Below are positions 18,077-26,007 of a DNA stretch of 64,000 nucleotides, piece after piece. Position numbers and translations under genes: made by a program. The stretch covers positions 1 to 64,000 of the forward strand of contig NZ_JAATHJ010000013.1 of NCBI RefSeq assembly GCF_012034335.1, read 5' to 3'. The stretch is from Alkalicoccus luteus (lineage in GTDB: Bacteria; Bacillota; Bacilli; Bacillales; Salisediminibacteriaceae). How positions within the stretch are numbered: position 1 is the stretch's first letter; each line of letters opens with the position of its first letter. The notes under the pieces were generated by a model. That model searched no databases and had not been told where the DNA came from. It saw only the letters and a list, made by a program, of their open reading frames with translations.

Positions 18077-18117
18077 CGCCGGGTGGAAGAAGACGGATGA
18101 TTACGCTATAATGAACA

Positions 18118-18147
18118 GTGCCGTCTCCCATTTCGGGCAGACGGCAC
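18118..18147 (+). terminator. Hairpin between the HAD gene and tRNA-Arg
   Basis: GTGCCGTCT pairs with AGACGGCAC around 12 bases. There is no T-run, so it could be a weak terminator or simply a structured spacer just before the tRNA. Confidence 0.35.
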
Positions 18148-18154
18148 ATTCTGT

Positions 18155-18231
18155 GACCCTGTAGCTCAGCAGGATAGAGCAGCCGCCTCCTAAGCGGCAG
18201 GTCGGAGGTTCGAATCCTCTCAGGGTCGCCA
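18155..18231 (+). tRNA. tRNA-Arg (CCU)
   Basis: A 77-base cloverleaf. Acceptor GACCCTG pairs with CAGGGTC; the D arm contains AGCTC..GAGC; the anticodon stem GCCGC/GCGGC closes a loop with anticodon CCT, which reads AGG; the T arm GGAGGTTCGAATCCTC is followed by encoded discriminator plus CCA. The 3' part of the gene is the prophage attachment core. Confidence 0.95.
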
Positions 18232-18237
18232 TACATA
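18183..18237 (+). repeat. attL: prophage attachment core in the tRNA-Arg 3' half
   Basis: Fifty-five bases from the anticodon stem to six bases beyond CCA are repeated without mismatch at 60503-60557. Because the core includes the tRNA 3' half, integration leaves the tRNA gene intact on the left. Confidence 0.95.
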
Positions 18238-18246
18238 GAAATGCTG

Positions 18247-18275
18247 AAACCCTTGATGCATAAGGGTTTTATTTA
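18247..18275 (+). terminator. tRNA terminator within attL flank
   Basis: AAACCCTT and AAGGGTTT form a stem around 7 bases, followed by TATTTATTTTTT. A diverged copy with the same layout follows attR near 60567-60594, so each element of this family supplies its own tRNA terminator. Confidence 0.75.
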
Positions 18276-18323
18276 TTTTTTACGTTGGAATATATGTTCG
18301 TAGAAGGTGATTAATAGCGGTGT

Positions 18324-18345
18324 TTGGGAGCGGATTGGGAGCGGA
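18324..18345. repeat. Tandem 11-bp repeats, likely integrase arm sites (left)
   Basis: Two adjacent perfect copies of TTGGGAGCGGA end three bases before the integrase stop codon. Related copies occur inside the right end of the prophage (60370-60410) and, diverged, beside the remnant integrase (60645-60666). Position and multiplicity fit arm-type binding sites of a tyrosine integrase. Confidence 0.6.
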
Positions 18346-18347
18346 TT

Positions 18348-19523
18348 TTACTTATCCACATATTTATCCTCAAAAAAGTGGTTAAACTGATCGGCAGCTG
18401 CACGATCGACTTCTACTATTTTGTGACCGTAGATATTCATGGTTGTACCAATGTTGCTGTGACGTGCTCGATCACTAATCGATTTCATTGGCACATTCTT
18501 TTCGATTAAATACGTGATTGATATGTGTCGCAGATCGTGAAAGCGAACTTTCTCAATTCCTTTTCGTTTGATGAAACGAGACCACCATTGGCTAATGCTA
18601 TCTGGCCTGATCGGACGCCCGGTTAAGTCGCTGAAAAGAAAGATCGTTTCTGGATACTCCCAACGATTCCGCATCATCATTTTGTGCTTTCTCTTTTCTC
18701 GTAAAAGCCTTTCAATCATGTTCATGAGTTCTAACGGGATTGCAGCAACCCCCTCTAGGTGATTTTTAATGCCCTTAACCTGCACGCCTTTTCCTTTCAC
18801 TTCTGTTAATGACTGCTCAAATCGAATAGCTCCTTCTTCTTTTAATAAATGTCTTTCTTCAAGTGCTGCAATCTCTCCCTCACGAGCAGATGTCACAAAT
18901 GCGATCCAGAATAACACCTGTTTCTCTAACGGCTCCGTTTTAATTCCTTCTATTAATTGACGAATCGTTTCAGGTGAATAATTAACATTCGTTCTAGCTC
19001 GCTTCGAAGGAGGTGGCTTAACTGCAGATACAGGATTTTCTTTTATCAGGCCCCATTCTTCTGCACATCGCATAATACTAGTGAAAGCCTTATGAACATT
19101 CCGAATGCTGCTGATGGATAAAGATCCATCTTTACCGTCCATCCTTACTCCCGGTTTTTTCATTTCTTCCATTAAGTTCACTACATGGATAGGTTTAATA
19201 TCTGTTAGCTTCATATTTCCGTATTTAGGTAAGATACGTTTATTTAAATGCATTACGGCATCCCGCAGAGAATCAGGAGCATACTTCTCTTTAGCATATT
19301 TCTCTAACCATTCAGGATAAAAGCTTTTCAATGTAATATTCTCAGGACGAATATAATTTCCTCCTAAGACCTCTGCTTCAAATACAGAAAGAGCTTTCTT
19401 TGCTTCGGTCGCATTTCTCACATTCACAGTTTTACGTTCCATTATTTTTTTGCCATCGTCGGTATAACCAATAATGACATTCATTCGGTATTTGTTTTTA
19501 CCACGTTTCTCAATATAAGCCAT
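18348..19523 (-). CDS. int: Site-specific tyrosine integrase
   Basis: A 391-residue phage integrase with an N-terminal AP2-like arm-binding domain, a SAM-like core-binding domain (about 65-165) and a C-terminal catalytic domain. The active-site set is visible: Arg214 (TSAREGE), His329 and Arg332 (HDLRH), His355 (RARHSNIGTT) and nucleophile Tyr365 (MNIYGH). It lies next to attL and is transcribed toward it, the normal layout for tRNA-targeting elements. It should recombine the 55-bp tRNA-Arg core. Confidence 0.95.
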   Translation of the reverse strand: MAYIEKRGKNKYRMNVIIGYTDDGKKIMERKTVNVRNATEAKKALSVFEAEVLGGNYIRPENITLKSFYPEWLEKYAKEKYAPDSLRDAVMHLNKRILPKYGNMKLTDIKPIHVVNLMEEMKKPGVRMDGKDGSLSISSIRNVHKAFTSIMRCAEEWGLIKENPVSAVKPPPSKRARTNVNYSPETIRQLIEGIKTEPLEKQVLFWIAFVTSAREGEIAALEERHLLKEEGAIRFEQSLTEVKGKGVQVKGIKNHLEGVAAIPLELMNMIERLLREKRKHKMMMRNRWEYPETIFLFSDLTGRPIRPDSISQWWSRFIKRKGIEKVRFHDLRHISITYLIEKNVPMKSISDRARHSNIGTTMNIYGHKIVEVDRAAADQFNHFFEDKYVDK

Positions 19524-19592
19524 TCAATATCACCTCACTATTAAGTATGCGATATAAGCATATATCTCCTTTCGATGTTCGAATAACGAACG

Positions 19593-19760
19593 TTATAGTT
19601 CTTCGCCTTCCTCCAGATCCACCATGCGATAACCTTCCAGTAATCCAAACAATTCATTGTCTCGAAGTTCTATTCTGTCATAAAAAGGTACCATCATTTT
19701 CGTAGCACTAAGGTGCAGACTTTTTGTTGAATTAACGTGTACCCAATGCTTTTCAGTCAT
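19593..19760 (-). CDS. Small phage protein of unknown function
   Basis: Fifty-five residues starting MTEKHWVHVNSTKS and ending with an acidic tail (VDLEEGEEL). ATG 19760 is preferred over an upstream in-frame TTG because GAGAGGGGA sits 7 bases before it. It follows the ImmA-like gene by 14 bases and is probably co-transcribed with it. The sibling remnant prophage lacks it. I do not recognise it. Confidence 0.6.
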   Translation of the reverse strand: MTEKHWVHVNSTKSLHLSATKMMVPFYDRIELRDNELFGLLEGYRMVDLEEGEEL

Positions 19761-19774
19761 AAATAAGTCCCCTC

Positions 19775-20539
19775 TCAATATTCACCGAATGATGAGTAAA
19801 TGATTTCATAGTCATCTTTAGTAAATGTATTTAGAAACGATCGAAACTCAATCTCCAGCTCATATGGATTAACGGTAAGATCAGGTTTAATCTCTAGCGA
19901 TAAAATATATTGATATGCTTGATACTCAGCATGAGTAATATAGAATTCCTGGCCGTACACATCGATTAAGTGATAACCTTCTGGGTTTCGATCAACCTGT
20001 ATCTGAGTGATTGGTGTAATAACCGGCTCATCGAGTGATTCAACATTAGATTGGGCTTTAAATGTTTCATAGTCTCGTTCCATCAGCTCATGTTCAAAAC
20101 ACCTTTGCTCCCACATATCCCATCGTTTACGTGCAAACGGGACCGTGACACCAAATTCTTTAGCTAATTTGCGTATTGTTGCGTCTTTTGTTTCTGCTAA
20201 TTCAAAATCTGAGAGTAAATGAGTGGGAATACAAAGGTGATACATAAAATTATTTGCTTGGGCTTCTTGTAACTGTCTGAATTGATCGGCCATAACGCGT
20301 TGATTGCTGCCGTGTCGTAACACATGACCTAGTTCGTGAGCAAAGTTCTCCCATTGTTGCGCGTCATTTGATCTTAAATCTAATAACAATGTAGTGTAAC
20401 CATCATAATGAACGATAGCGGGGTCACCAGCGTGATAAGTAATATTGATATTAAAATGAATACTTAATCCTCTAATAGAGATATCATCAACCTCAGTATA
20501 TATACGCTTCACAAATGTCTCTAAGTCAGTCAAGTACAC
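19775..20539 (-). CDS. ImmA/IrrE-family metallopeptidase
   Basis: A 254-residue zinc protease with HELGH at residues 68-72. In ICEBs1 and related elements ImmA cleaves the element repressor (ImmR) after DNA damage or quorum signals and so triggers induction. Here it lies on the same strand as the CI-like repressor, separated from it by the DUF4352 gene, which fits that role. The C-terminal half (about 150-254) is unlike ImmA and may sense a signal or bind a partner. Confidence 0.88.
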   Translation of the reverse strand: MYLTDLETFVKRIYTEVDDISIRGLSIHFNINITYHAGDPAIVHYDGYTTLLLDLRSNDAQQWENFAHELGHVLRHGSNQRVMADQFRQLQEAQANNFMYHLCIPTHLLSDFELAETKDATIRKLAKEFGVTVPFARKRWDMWEQRCFEHELMERDYETFKAQSNVESLDEPVITPITQIQVDRNPEGYHLIDVYGQEFYITHAEYQAYQYILSLEIKPDLTVNPYELEIEFRSFLNTFTKDDYEIIYSSFGEY

Positions 20540-20608
20540 ATAATCAACTCCAATTAAGAACGTATGTTCGATTTTGATTTGAAAAGAAAAGCCCCGGAGG
20601 GCTAGTCT

Positions 20609-21346
20609 TTATTCATTAATTCTAACAAGTCCAGTTTCAGCAAAAATTAATCCTTGTTGAAGTTGGATGAGTAGCTCTGGATCCTCGGCTATCTCTGGGT
20701 TCACATCAAAAACAACATTTGCATCGATAGAGGAACCTGGGTTAATAGACTCTAAAAACAGGCCATTTCCATCTTCATTAGCGTAGATAGATGCAGTAGA
20801 ATCAGCGTCATATGTGTTCTCACCCAATAATAATTGCAAATCAGAGGAGTTTAAAGTCACTGAATCATTTCCCACATTCTCAGAGGATACGTTAACTACA
20901 ATAAAGATATCGTTAGTAGACTCAGATAAGAATTCATCTCCAACTTCTTGAGTAGTTTCGACACTATTAATTACATATTCTACATCGCCTACTTGAATAG
21001 CTTCGCCAATAGATACAGTATCTTGAGCTTCGCCATCTTCATCTAATGCTTCCTCTTCATTATTACCATTGTTTTCTTCATTATTTGATGAATTATTATT
21101 GCTCTCATCTTCTTCGTTGTTTGCAGAGTTCTCTTCTTCATTAGCTTCATCATTATTATCTGCGTCATTATTGTTCGTATTTTCCTCAGCATCAGCTACA
21201 GAATTATTATTACCATCATCACCGTCCGCGATTTCTTCATCATCCCCGCCTGTAACGGCTACCATTACTACCAAAACTACGGCTACAATAAACCACCATC
21301 GCTTGTAGAACGGCTTTTTCACCTTACCTTCTCCTTCTTTTGCCAT
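20609..21346 (-). CDS. Membrane-anchored DUF4352 protein of the lysogeny module
   Basis: A 245-residue protein: short basic N-terminus, one transmembrane helix (WWFIVAVVLVVMVAVTG, about residues 16-32), then an acidic Asn/Glu/Asp linker of about 70 residues and a C-terminal DUF4352-like beta domain (VSIGEAIQVGDVEYVINSVE onward). The domain should face outside the cell. ATG 21346 with AAGGGG upstream is preferred. Expressed with the repressor, it may alter the lysogen surface or block superinfection; this is inference. The remnant prophage has a lipoprotein version at 61485. Confidence 0.75.
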   Translation of the reverse strand: MAKEGEGKVKKPFYKRWWFIVAVVLVVMVAVTGGDDEEIADGDDGNNNSVADAEENTNNNDADNNDEANEEENSANNEEDESNNNSSNNEENNGNNEEEALDEDGEAQDTVSIGEAIQVGDVEYVINSVETTQEVGDEFLSESTNDIFIVVNVSSENVGNDSVTLNSSDLQLLLGENTYDADSTASIYANEDGNGLFLESINPGSSIDANVVFDVNPEIAEDPELLIQLQQGLIFAETGLVRINE

Positions 21347-21427
21347 ACCTGACAACCCCTTTTTAAGAATAAAAATTATCTTACTCCTACAATATGGCAG
21401 AATAAGGCGAAAAAAGAAAGGCTTATT

Positions 21428-21763
21428 TCATTCTTTATTCCTTTTTTTCAATATCTCTTCAATAGCTTTTAGCATTGTCTCAGCATCTATATTACCGTCT
21501 CGACCTGCAATAAGAGCATTAGGATCATCTAAAATTTCTTTTGCTTTCTCTCGATAGTCCGGTTTTTCTTCACCTTTTAGTAAATAATCAGTAGAAACAT
21601 CTAATAGTCTTGAGATTGTTAAAATCTCATCTGCTCTAGCAGGACGCTCTCCTTTTTCAATCCTGTTCAAAACACTAACATTTATATTTGCTCTGCTTGC
21701 TAGCTCTCGCTGCGACCACGACTTCCTTTCTCTTAACCGGACGATGCGATCCCCTAAACTCAT
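21428..21763 (-). CDS. CI-like lysogeny repressor, HTH-XRE
   Basis: A 111-residue protein with an N-terminal XRE helix-turn-helix (SLGDRIVRLRERKSWSQREL then NVSVLNRIEKGERPA, about residues 2-55) and a short helical C-terminal part for oligomerisation or cleavage. ATG 21763 with AAGGAGA nine bases upstream is chosen over an in-frame ATG 33 bases earlier. Divergent from the Cro-like gene, with operator-like sites between. It lacks a LexA-type peptidase, so inactivation probably depends on the ImmA-like protease. Confidence 0.85.
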   Translation of the reverse strand: MSLGDRIVRLRERKSWSQRELASRANINVSVLNRIEKGERPARADEILTISRLLDVSTDYLLKGEEKPDYREKAKEILDDPNALIAGRDGNIDAETMLKAIEEILKKRNKE

Positions 21764-21780
21764 AATGTTTTGTCTCCTTA

Positions 21781-21915
21781 ATTTCATGTTTAGCAATTTA
21801 ATTCTACCACCTTTCTATTATGGAAACAAAACAATTTCTAAAAAAGCAATATTAGGGGTTGCAATTTCTATAATAGCAATGTACACTGAGGTTACAAAGT
21901 TGCTAAAACAGCAAT
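21781..21915. promoter_or_regulatory. Phage control region with four operator-like sites
   Basis: Four 17-bp sites share the pattern ATTTCT-N5-AGCAAT or its close variants: 21781-21797 (ATTTCA left half), 21834-21850, 21864-21880 and 21899-21915 (GTTGCT left half, the most symmetric). Centres are 53, 30 and 35 bases apart. They lie between the divergent repressor and Cro-like genes and overlap their promoters. A fifth site of the same kind is at 22140-22156. Confidence 0.7.
21859..21887 (+). promoter_or_regulatory. Early rightward promoter
   Basis: TTGCAA (21859-21864), 17-base spacer, TACACT (21882-21887). The operator at 21864-21880 fills the spacer exactly, so repressor binding would exclude RNA polymerase. 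Confidence 0.55.
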
Positions 21916-21929
21916 TGGAGGTGAGGAAG

Positions 21930-22175
21930 TTGGAACGAGTTAACTTGAAACTTATTAAGCAACGCCGCGAAAAAATGAATATATCAATGCAAGAGATGGC
22001 CGAGCGCATCGGTAAGAAGAACGCCTCTACTTGGCTCAAGTATGAGAATGGAGTTTATGCTTTAGATGCTAATCATATTCCGATCATAGCAGATGCTTTG
22101 AAAATTTCTAAAGAAGACCTGTATTTTTTTGAAGAAAACATTGCTAAAACAGAAATGAAAGAAGGGGTGATTTAA
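21930..22175 (+). CDS. Cro-like HTH-XRE regulator
   Basis: Eighty-one residues with an XRE-type helix-turn-helix (ISMQEMAERIGKKNASTWLKYENG, about 18-41). TTG 21930 behind GGAGGTG is the best start; longer upstream readings run into the repressor gene. First gene of the early rightward transcript and the expected antagonist of the repressor. Its 3' end contains a fifth operator-like site. Confidence 0.8.
   Translation: MERVNLKLIKQRREKMNISMQEMAERIGKKNASTWLKYENGVYALDANHIPIIADALKISKEDLYFFEENIAKTEMKEGVI
22140..22156. promoter_or_regulatory. Fifth operator-like site, inside the end of the Cro-like gene
   Basis: ATTGCT-AAAAC-AGAAAT is the reverse-oriented form of the site seen at 21834 and 21864. 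It lies 20 bases before the antirepressor start and could allow separate control of that gene. Confidence 0.5.
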
Positions 22176-22892
22176 ATGTCAGAGCTTATCAAAACATTTT
22201 CTGATGAGGCTAATGAAGAAATTCTTGTTAGCGGCAGAGAGCTACATGAATTTCTAGGTGTTAATAGCCGCTATACAACTTGGTTTCAAAGAATGACTGA
22301 CTACGGTTTCGATGAAGGGTCGGACTTTATCACAATTCTGGGAGAAAGTATTGGAGGCCGACCTTCTACCGACCATCACTTAAAACTCGACATGGCTAAA
22401 GAAATATCCATGCTGCAGAGAAATGAGAGAGGCAAGCAAGCGCGACAACATTTTATTGAGATCGAGAAGCGTTGGAACAATCCTGAAATGGTAATCAAGC
22501 GGGCTATGGATTATCAGCAACAGAAGATTGAAGCTCTGGAAGCTGAGAAACAACAAAATCTGCCTTATATCCGCTTTGGTCAGCAAGTATCAAACTCAGA
22601 TGGAGCAATCAACATCGGCGCTTTTTCCAAGATGATCTATGACAAACATGGCGTGAATATTGGTCGTAACAGAATGTTCGCTTGGTTCCGTGAAAAAGGT
22701 TATTTCATGAAGAAAGGGCGCGAACGTAATGTTCCTAAGCAGACTTACGTTGAACAGGGGCTCTTTGTTATCTCGCCAACGGTAGTGAGCAGATCCCAAG
22801 GCGATGTGGAAAGCTTCACTACCCTTATCACTGGAAAAGGACAAGTTAAATTCACGAACATTCTGTTAGACGCTTTTGTTGAATCAAAATAA
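22176..22892 (+). CDS. Phage antirepressor, AntA plus KilA-C domains
   Basis: A 238-residue protein. Residues about 1-95 match the AntA/AntB N-terminal domain (VSGRELHEFLGVNSRYTTWFQ; GRPSTDHHLKLDMAKEISM). A coiled-coil-like linker precedes the C-terminal KilA-C domain (about 125-238; INIGAFSKMIYDKHGVNIGRNRMFAWFREKG). Antirepressors bind or displace the prophage repressor. RBS GAAGGGGTGA. Confidence 0.88.
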   Translation: MSELIKTFSDEANEEILVSGRELHEFLGVNSRYTTWFQRMTDYGFDEGSDFITILGESIGGRPSTDHHLKLDMAKEISMLQRNERGKQARQHFIEIEKRWNNPEMVIKRAMDYQQQKIEALEAEKQQNLPYIRFGQQVSNSDGAINIGAFSKMIYDKHGVNIGRNRMFAWFREKGYFMKKGRERNVPKQTYVEQGLFVISPTVVSRSQGDVESFTTLITGKGQVKFTNILLDAFVESK

Positions 22893-22934
22893 TACAGACG
22901 CTGCTCAAACAGCGCCTGGAAAGGAGAGGAGCAA

Positions 22935-23147
22935 ATGGAGCGAAAAACGTGGGATGTGGCTGAAACTGCGGCTTACCTGGGTGTTTGTAAGGAAACGCTA
23001 TACACGATGTGCCGGGAGGGGCAAATACCTCACATGCGATTCAGGCGCCGCATTTTTTTCCACGAAGAGAGAATTATTGAGTGGATGAACAACCAGCCAA
23101 CGATGTTAATGGGTGATTCGTTGGAAAAGGTTGAGCAACTACCTTAA
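22935..23147 (+). CDS. Excisionase-like helix-turn-helix protein
   Basis: Seventy residues with a MerR/excisionase-type helix-turn-helix: TWDVAETAAYLGVCKETLYTMCREGQIPHMRF (positions 5-36). It may bend DNA at the att arms to direct excision, or act as an early regulator. It follows a small GCTG/CAGC hairpin after the antirepressor. Confidence 0.72.
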   Translation: MERKTWDVAETAAYLGVCKETLYTMCREGQIPHMRFRRRIFFHEERIIEWMNNQPTMLMGDSLEKVEQLP

Positions 23148-23226
23148 TCATATCGTAAGGCAGTGGTTCATATTGCCACTGTAGAGAACAGTTCTTGAGA
23201 AGAACAAATGAAGGGGGGTGAAACGA

Positions 23227-23517
23227 TTGCAGTCGGATGAGTTGAGATTTGGTGATGTGATGAAGATAGCTCGAAAGCGAGCGGGGATGACTCAAGAAAA
23301 GATGGCGCAACTCATGCACCGCAGTAGAAGTTCCGTAGTCAAAATGGAAAACAATCAGCAAGTAATTGATGTAAATGATTTTAAGCGCTGGATGAATTTA
23401 ACGAATGCGAAAGATATGGCTGTAATTGCAATCGCAGGTTTAGATCCGGCAATGGCCGGGGCAGTCATTGAAACAATTAATCGGATGATGGGAGCGATGG
23501 TGACATGGATTTTTTAA
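23227..23517 (+). CDS. HTH-XRE phage regulator
   Basis: Ninety-six residues with an XRE helix-turn-helix at about 8-50 (GDVMKIARKRAGMTQEKMAQLMHRSRSSVVKMENN) and a hydrophobic Met-rich C-terminus. TTG 23227 after AAGGGGGGTG is preferred; a GTG at 23218 lies within the Shine-Dalgarno. Common in the early region of Gram-positive siphophages; role unknown. Confidence 0.7.
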   Translation: MQSDELRFGDVMKIARKRAGMTQEKMAQLMHRSRSSVVKMENNQQVIDVNDFKRWMNLTNAKDMAVIAIAGLDPAMAGAVIETINRMMGAMVTWIF

Positions 23518-23591
23518 AAGATATGGGATGTATTGCAGCACTATTTGCGCCATCTGTATTCACCGTCATTTACCTAGTAACAGGAGGTTGA
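23505..23591 (+). CDS. 28-residue hydrophobic peptide
   Basis: MDFLKDMGCIAALFAPSVF followed by TVIYLVTGG: one likely membrane helix. It overlaps the previous gene by 13 bases, and its stop lies within the ribosome site of the next gene (AGGAGGTTGAGG), a coupled arrangement. Small size limits certainty. Confidence 0.45.
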   Translation: MDFLKDMGCIAALFAPSVFTVIYLVTGG

Positions 23592-23594
23592 GGT

Positions 23595-23753
23595 ATGACA
23601 CGAAATGAGCCTGTACAAGAATGTGCGCAATGTCGTAGAGACATTAAGCCAGGTAGTTGGGCGATTGAATTTGAAAGTGATTATTTCTGTAACGAAGGCT
23701 GTTTGAGTGAACGAGTGTTAGATCTCACAGAATATGAGGAGGTACAAATATGA
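23595..23753 (+). CDS. Small zinc-binding phage protein
   Basis: Fifty-two residues with C-A-Q-C and C-N-E-G-C pairs around a W-x-I-x-F-E strand, a treble-clef or zinc-ribbon layout. AGGAGG seven bases upstream. ATGA overlap with the next gene. Confidence 0.6.
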   Translation: MTRNEPVQECAQCRRDIKPGSWAIEFESDYFCNEGCLSERVLDLTEYEEVQI

Positions 23754-23917
23754 GTATTGATCAATTAGCGCAAGAATCACAGGACATCATTGAAGAAATG
23801 GTAAAGCTCGAAGATAAGCTTAGTGACTGCATTGAACGGTTTGCCAAAGTAAATGACCAGCTACAAGAGAAAGCAGATGAAGAAACAAAAAAAGAGACCG
23901 ACCAGCTGGCGGGCTGA
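23750..23917 (+). CDS. Small coiled-coil phage protein
   Basis: Fifty-five residues, highly charged and helical (LAQESQDIIEEMVKLEDKL), ending KKETDQLAG. RBS GAGGAGG; start overlaps the previous stop. Function unknown; it lies just before the recombination genes. Confidence 0.55.
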   Translation: MSIDQLAQESQDIIEEMVKLEDKLSDCIERFAKVNDQLQEKADEETKKETDQLAG

Positions 23918-23993
23918 TCAGTCCAAGGGGTTGTTGTTAGAACTTACTTTCATTATACGACAGCCCATCCTAAATCACAACGGAGGGATAACA

Positions 23994-26006
23994 ATGAAAC
24001 AAATCAAGCTGATGGAACTGCACTTACGAAATTTTAAAGGCATCAAGGATTTTAAGTTAATCGCTAATGGCGATAATGTCCGCGTATTTGGTGATAATGC
24101 GACAGGGAAAACGTCTCTGTTTGATGCAACGATGTGGCTGCTGTTTGATAAGGATTCGAATAACCGAAAGGATTTTCAATTGAAGACCGTGGATGCTGAC
24201 GGAAATGAGCGTCACAAGCTTGAACATGAAGTGTCAGCCATCTTTCATGTGGATGATGAGGCTCTCTCATTGAAAAAAGTGTTTAAAGAGAAATGGACGA
24301 AAAAGCGTGGTTCATTAACGTCCAGTTTCGAAGGGCATACAACTGATTTTGAAATCGATGAAGTCCCGGTCAAGGCGAAGGATTTTAAGCAAAAGATCAG
24401 TGAGATTGTCGATGAAGATGTATTCAAGCTTGTCACAAATCAGGCTTATTTTAATGAGGCCCTGAAGCCTACTCAAAAGCGCGACATCTTAATGGAGATC
24501 ACAGGCGGTGTATCACAGGAAGAGATTCTAGCTTCTGATAAAGAGCTTCAGGTGATTGCGGACGATATTCAAAAGCACGGACCGAGTGATTACATGGCGA
24601 TTATTAAAAAGAAGCAGAAGCTCATTAACGATCAGATTAAGTCTCTACCAGTGCGCATTGATGAAATCTCTCGTTCGCTTCCAGACCTGGACGGAGTGGA
24701 TCGAGAAGAGATTGAGCTTGAACTGCAGGCAATCGGTCAGGATATCGAAACGAAGGAAGAAGAGATTTCTCGACTAAAGAGCGGTGGTGAAGCGGCTGAG
24801 AAGCAGAAGCAACGTGTGGAGCTTCAGACCGAGCTACTCGAACTGAAATCACAGCATGAACAAACCGTGCAAGAAAGCACAAAATCCCTTCGAGCAGATT
24901 ACTATCAGGCGCAGAGTAAGCGAGATCAGCTAGAGAATGATTTTCGGATGAAAAAGAACCAGTACGATAGCAAGGTTCAAGAAGCTGAGAGCATTCAAAC
25001 GAAAATGGAGCGCCTGCGCAAACAGTGGGCAGAAGTGAATAATAGAGAGTTCACAGAAGAATTTACGCCTCATAACAAGGATACGTGTCCAACTTGTAAT
25101 CAGTCCTTGCCAGCAGAAGAGGTAGCCGCTGCTCACGAAAAGGCACTGCAGGCTTTCGAACAGCGAAAAGCAGAGTTTAACCAGCGTAAATCGGAAGAGC
25201 TTGAACAGATTTCAGCGTCTGGTAAAGCAATGAAAGCGGAGCTTGAGGAAGTACAGGAGCAAATTGAGAAGCTGTATGCAGATTTAGGCGATCTCAACGA
25301 CACCGTAGATAAGCTTGCTCACCAGGTTGATCACCTACAAGCAAAACTGAAAGAGGCAGAAAGTCAATCACCAAAAGTAGAGGATACAGAAGAGTATCAG
25401 CAGCTGCAAAGCCAAATCACGGAGCTTGAGAATCAGATCAGCGAGCTTAAAAAATCGGCTGCTGCAGCGATCAACAAAGCGAAGCAAGAACATCAGCAGC
25501 TTAAAGCTTCTTATCGTGCAGAAGAGGAAAAGCTATCTGGATTTAAGCAGCAGGAAAAGTCACTGGCGCGCATTAAGGAACTGGAACAGGAAGAAGAAAA
25601 GCTTGCGAGAGAGTATGAAGCTTGGGAGCAGAAGCTATTCCTGGTTGAAAAATATATTCGAGCGAAAGTGAACCTGCTTGAAAGTCGGATTAACGAGAAG
25701 TTTAAGATGGCTCGATTCAAGCTCTTTGAAACGCAGATCAATGAAGGCGTGAAAGAAATTTGCGAGACGCTTTATGAAGGTGTCCCTTACAGCAAAGGGC
25801 TAAACAACGCTGCTCGAATCAACGTAGGGCTAGACATCATCAGCACCCTTTCTGAGCACTATCAGTTTGCAGCACCGATCTTCGTCGATAACGCAGAAGC
25901 CGTAACCCGTTTGATTGACATCGACGCTCAAGTGATCAGCCTGATCGTCTCTGAGGGCGATTCAGAATTACGACTCGAAACAGCTAAACAGAAGGAGGCC
26001 GTTTAA
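23994..26006 (+). CDS. SbcC/Rad50-like AAA ATPase with zinc hook
   Basis: A 670-residue SMC-class ATPase. Walker A is GDNATGKTS (33-41). Two long coiled-coil arms flank a zinc-hook motif C-P-T-C-N (Cys365, Cys368), and a C-terminal lobe has the D-loop-type IFVDNAEAVTRL region. Full-length Rad50/SbcC is about 1000 aa, so this is a short form. ATG 23994 with GGAGGGATAAC upstream was chosen. It sits directly before recT and an MBL hydrolase, a phage arrangement in which it probably helps make 3' single strands for RecT. Confidence 0.85.
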   Translation: MKQIKLMELHLRNFKGIKDFKLIANGDNVRVFGDNATGKTSLFDATMWLLFDKDSNNRKDFQLKTVDADGNERHKLEHEVSAIFHVDDEALSLKKVFKEKWTKKRGSLTSSFEGHTTDFEIDEVPVKAKDFKQKISEIVDEDVFKLVTNQAYFNEALKPTQKRDILMEITGGVSQEEILASDKELQVIADDIQKHGPSDYMAIIKKKQKLINDQIKSLPVRIDEISRSLPDLDGVDREEIELELQAIGQDIETKEEEISRLKSGGEAAEKQKQRVELQTELLELKSQHEQTVQESTKSLRADYYQAQSKRDQLENDFRMKKNQYDSKVQEAESIQTKMERLRKQWAEVNNREFTEEFTPHNKDTCPTCNQSLPAEEVAAAHEKALQAFEQRKAEFNQRKSEELEQISASGKAMKAELEEVQEQIEKLYADLGDLNDTVDKLAHQVDHLQAKLKEAESQSPKVEDTEEYQQLQSQITELENQISELKKSAAAAINKAKQEHQQLKASYRAEEEKLSGFKQQEKSLARIKELEQEEEKLAREYEAWEQKLFLVEKYIRAKVNLLESRINEKFKMARFKLFETQINEGVKEICETLYEGVPYSKGLNNAARINVGLDIISTLSEHYQFAAPIFVDNAEAVTRLIDIDAQVISLIVSEGDSELRLETAKQKEAV

Positions 26007-26007
26007 T

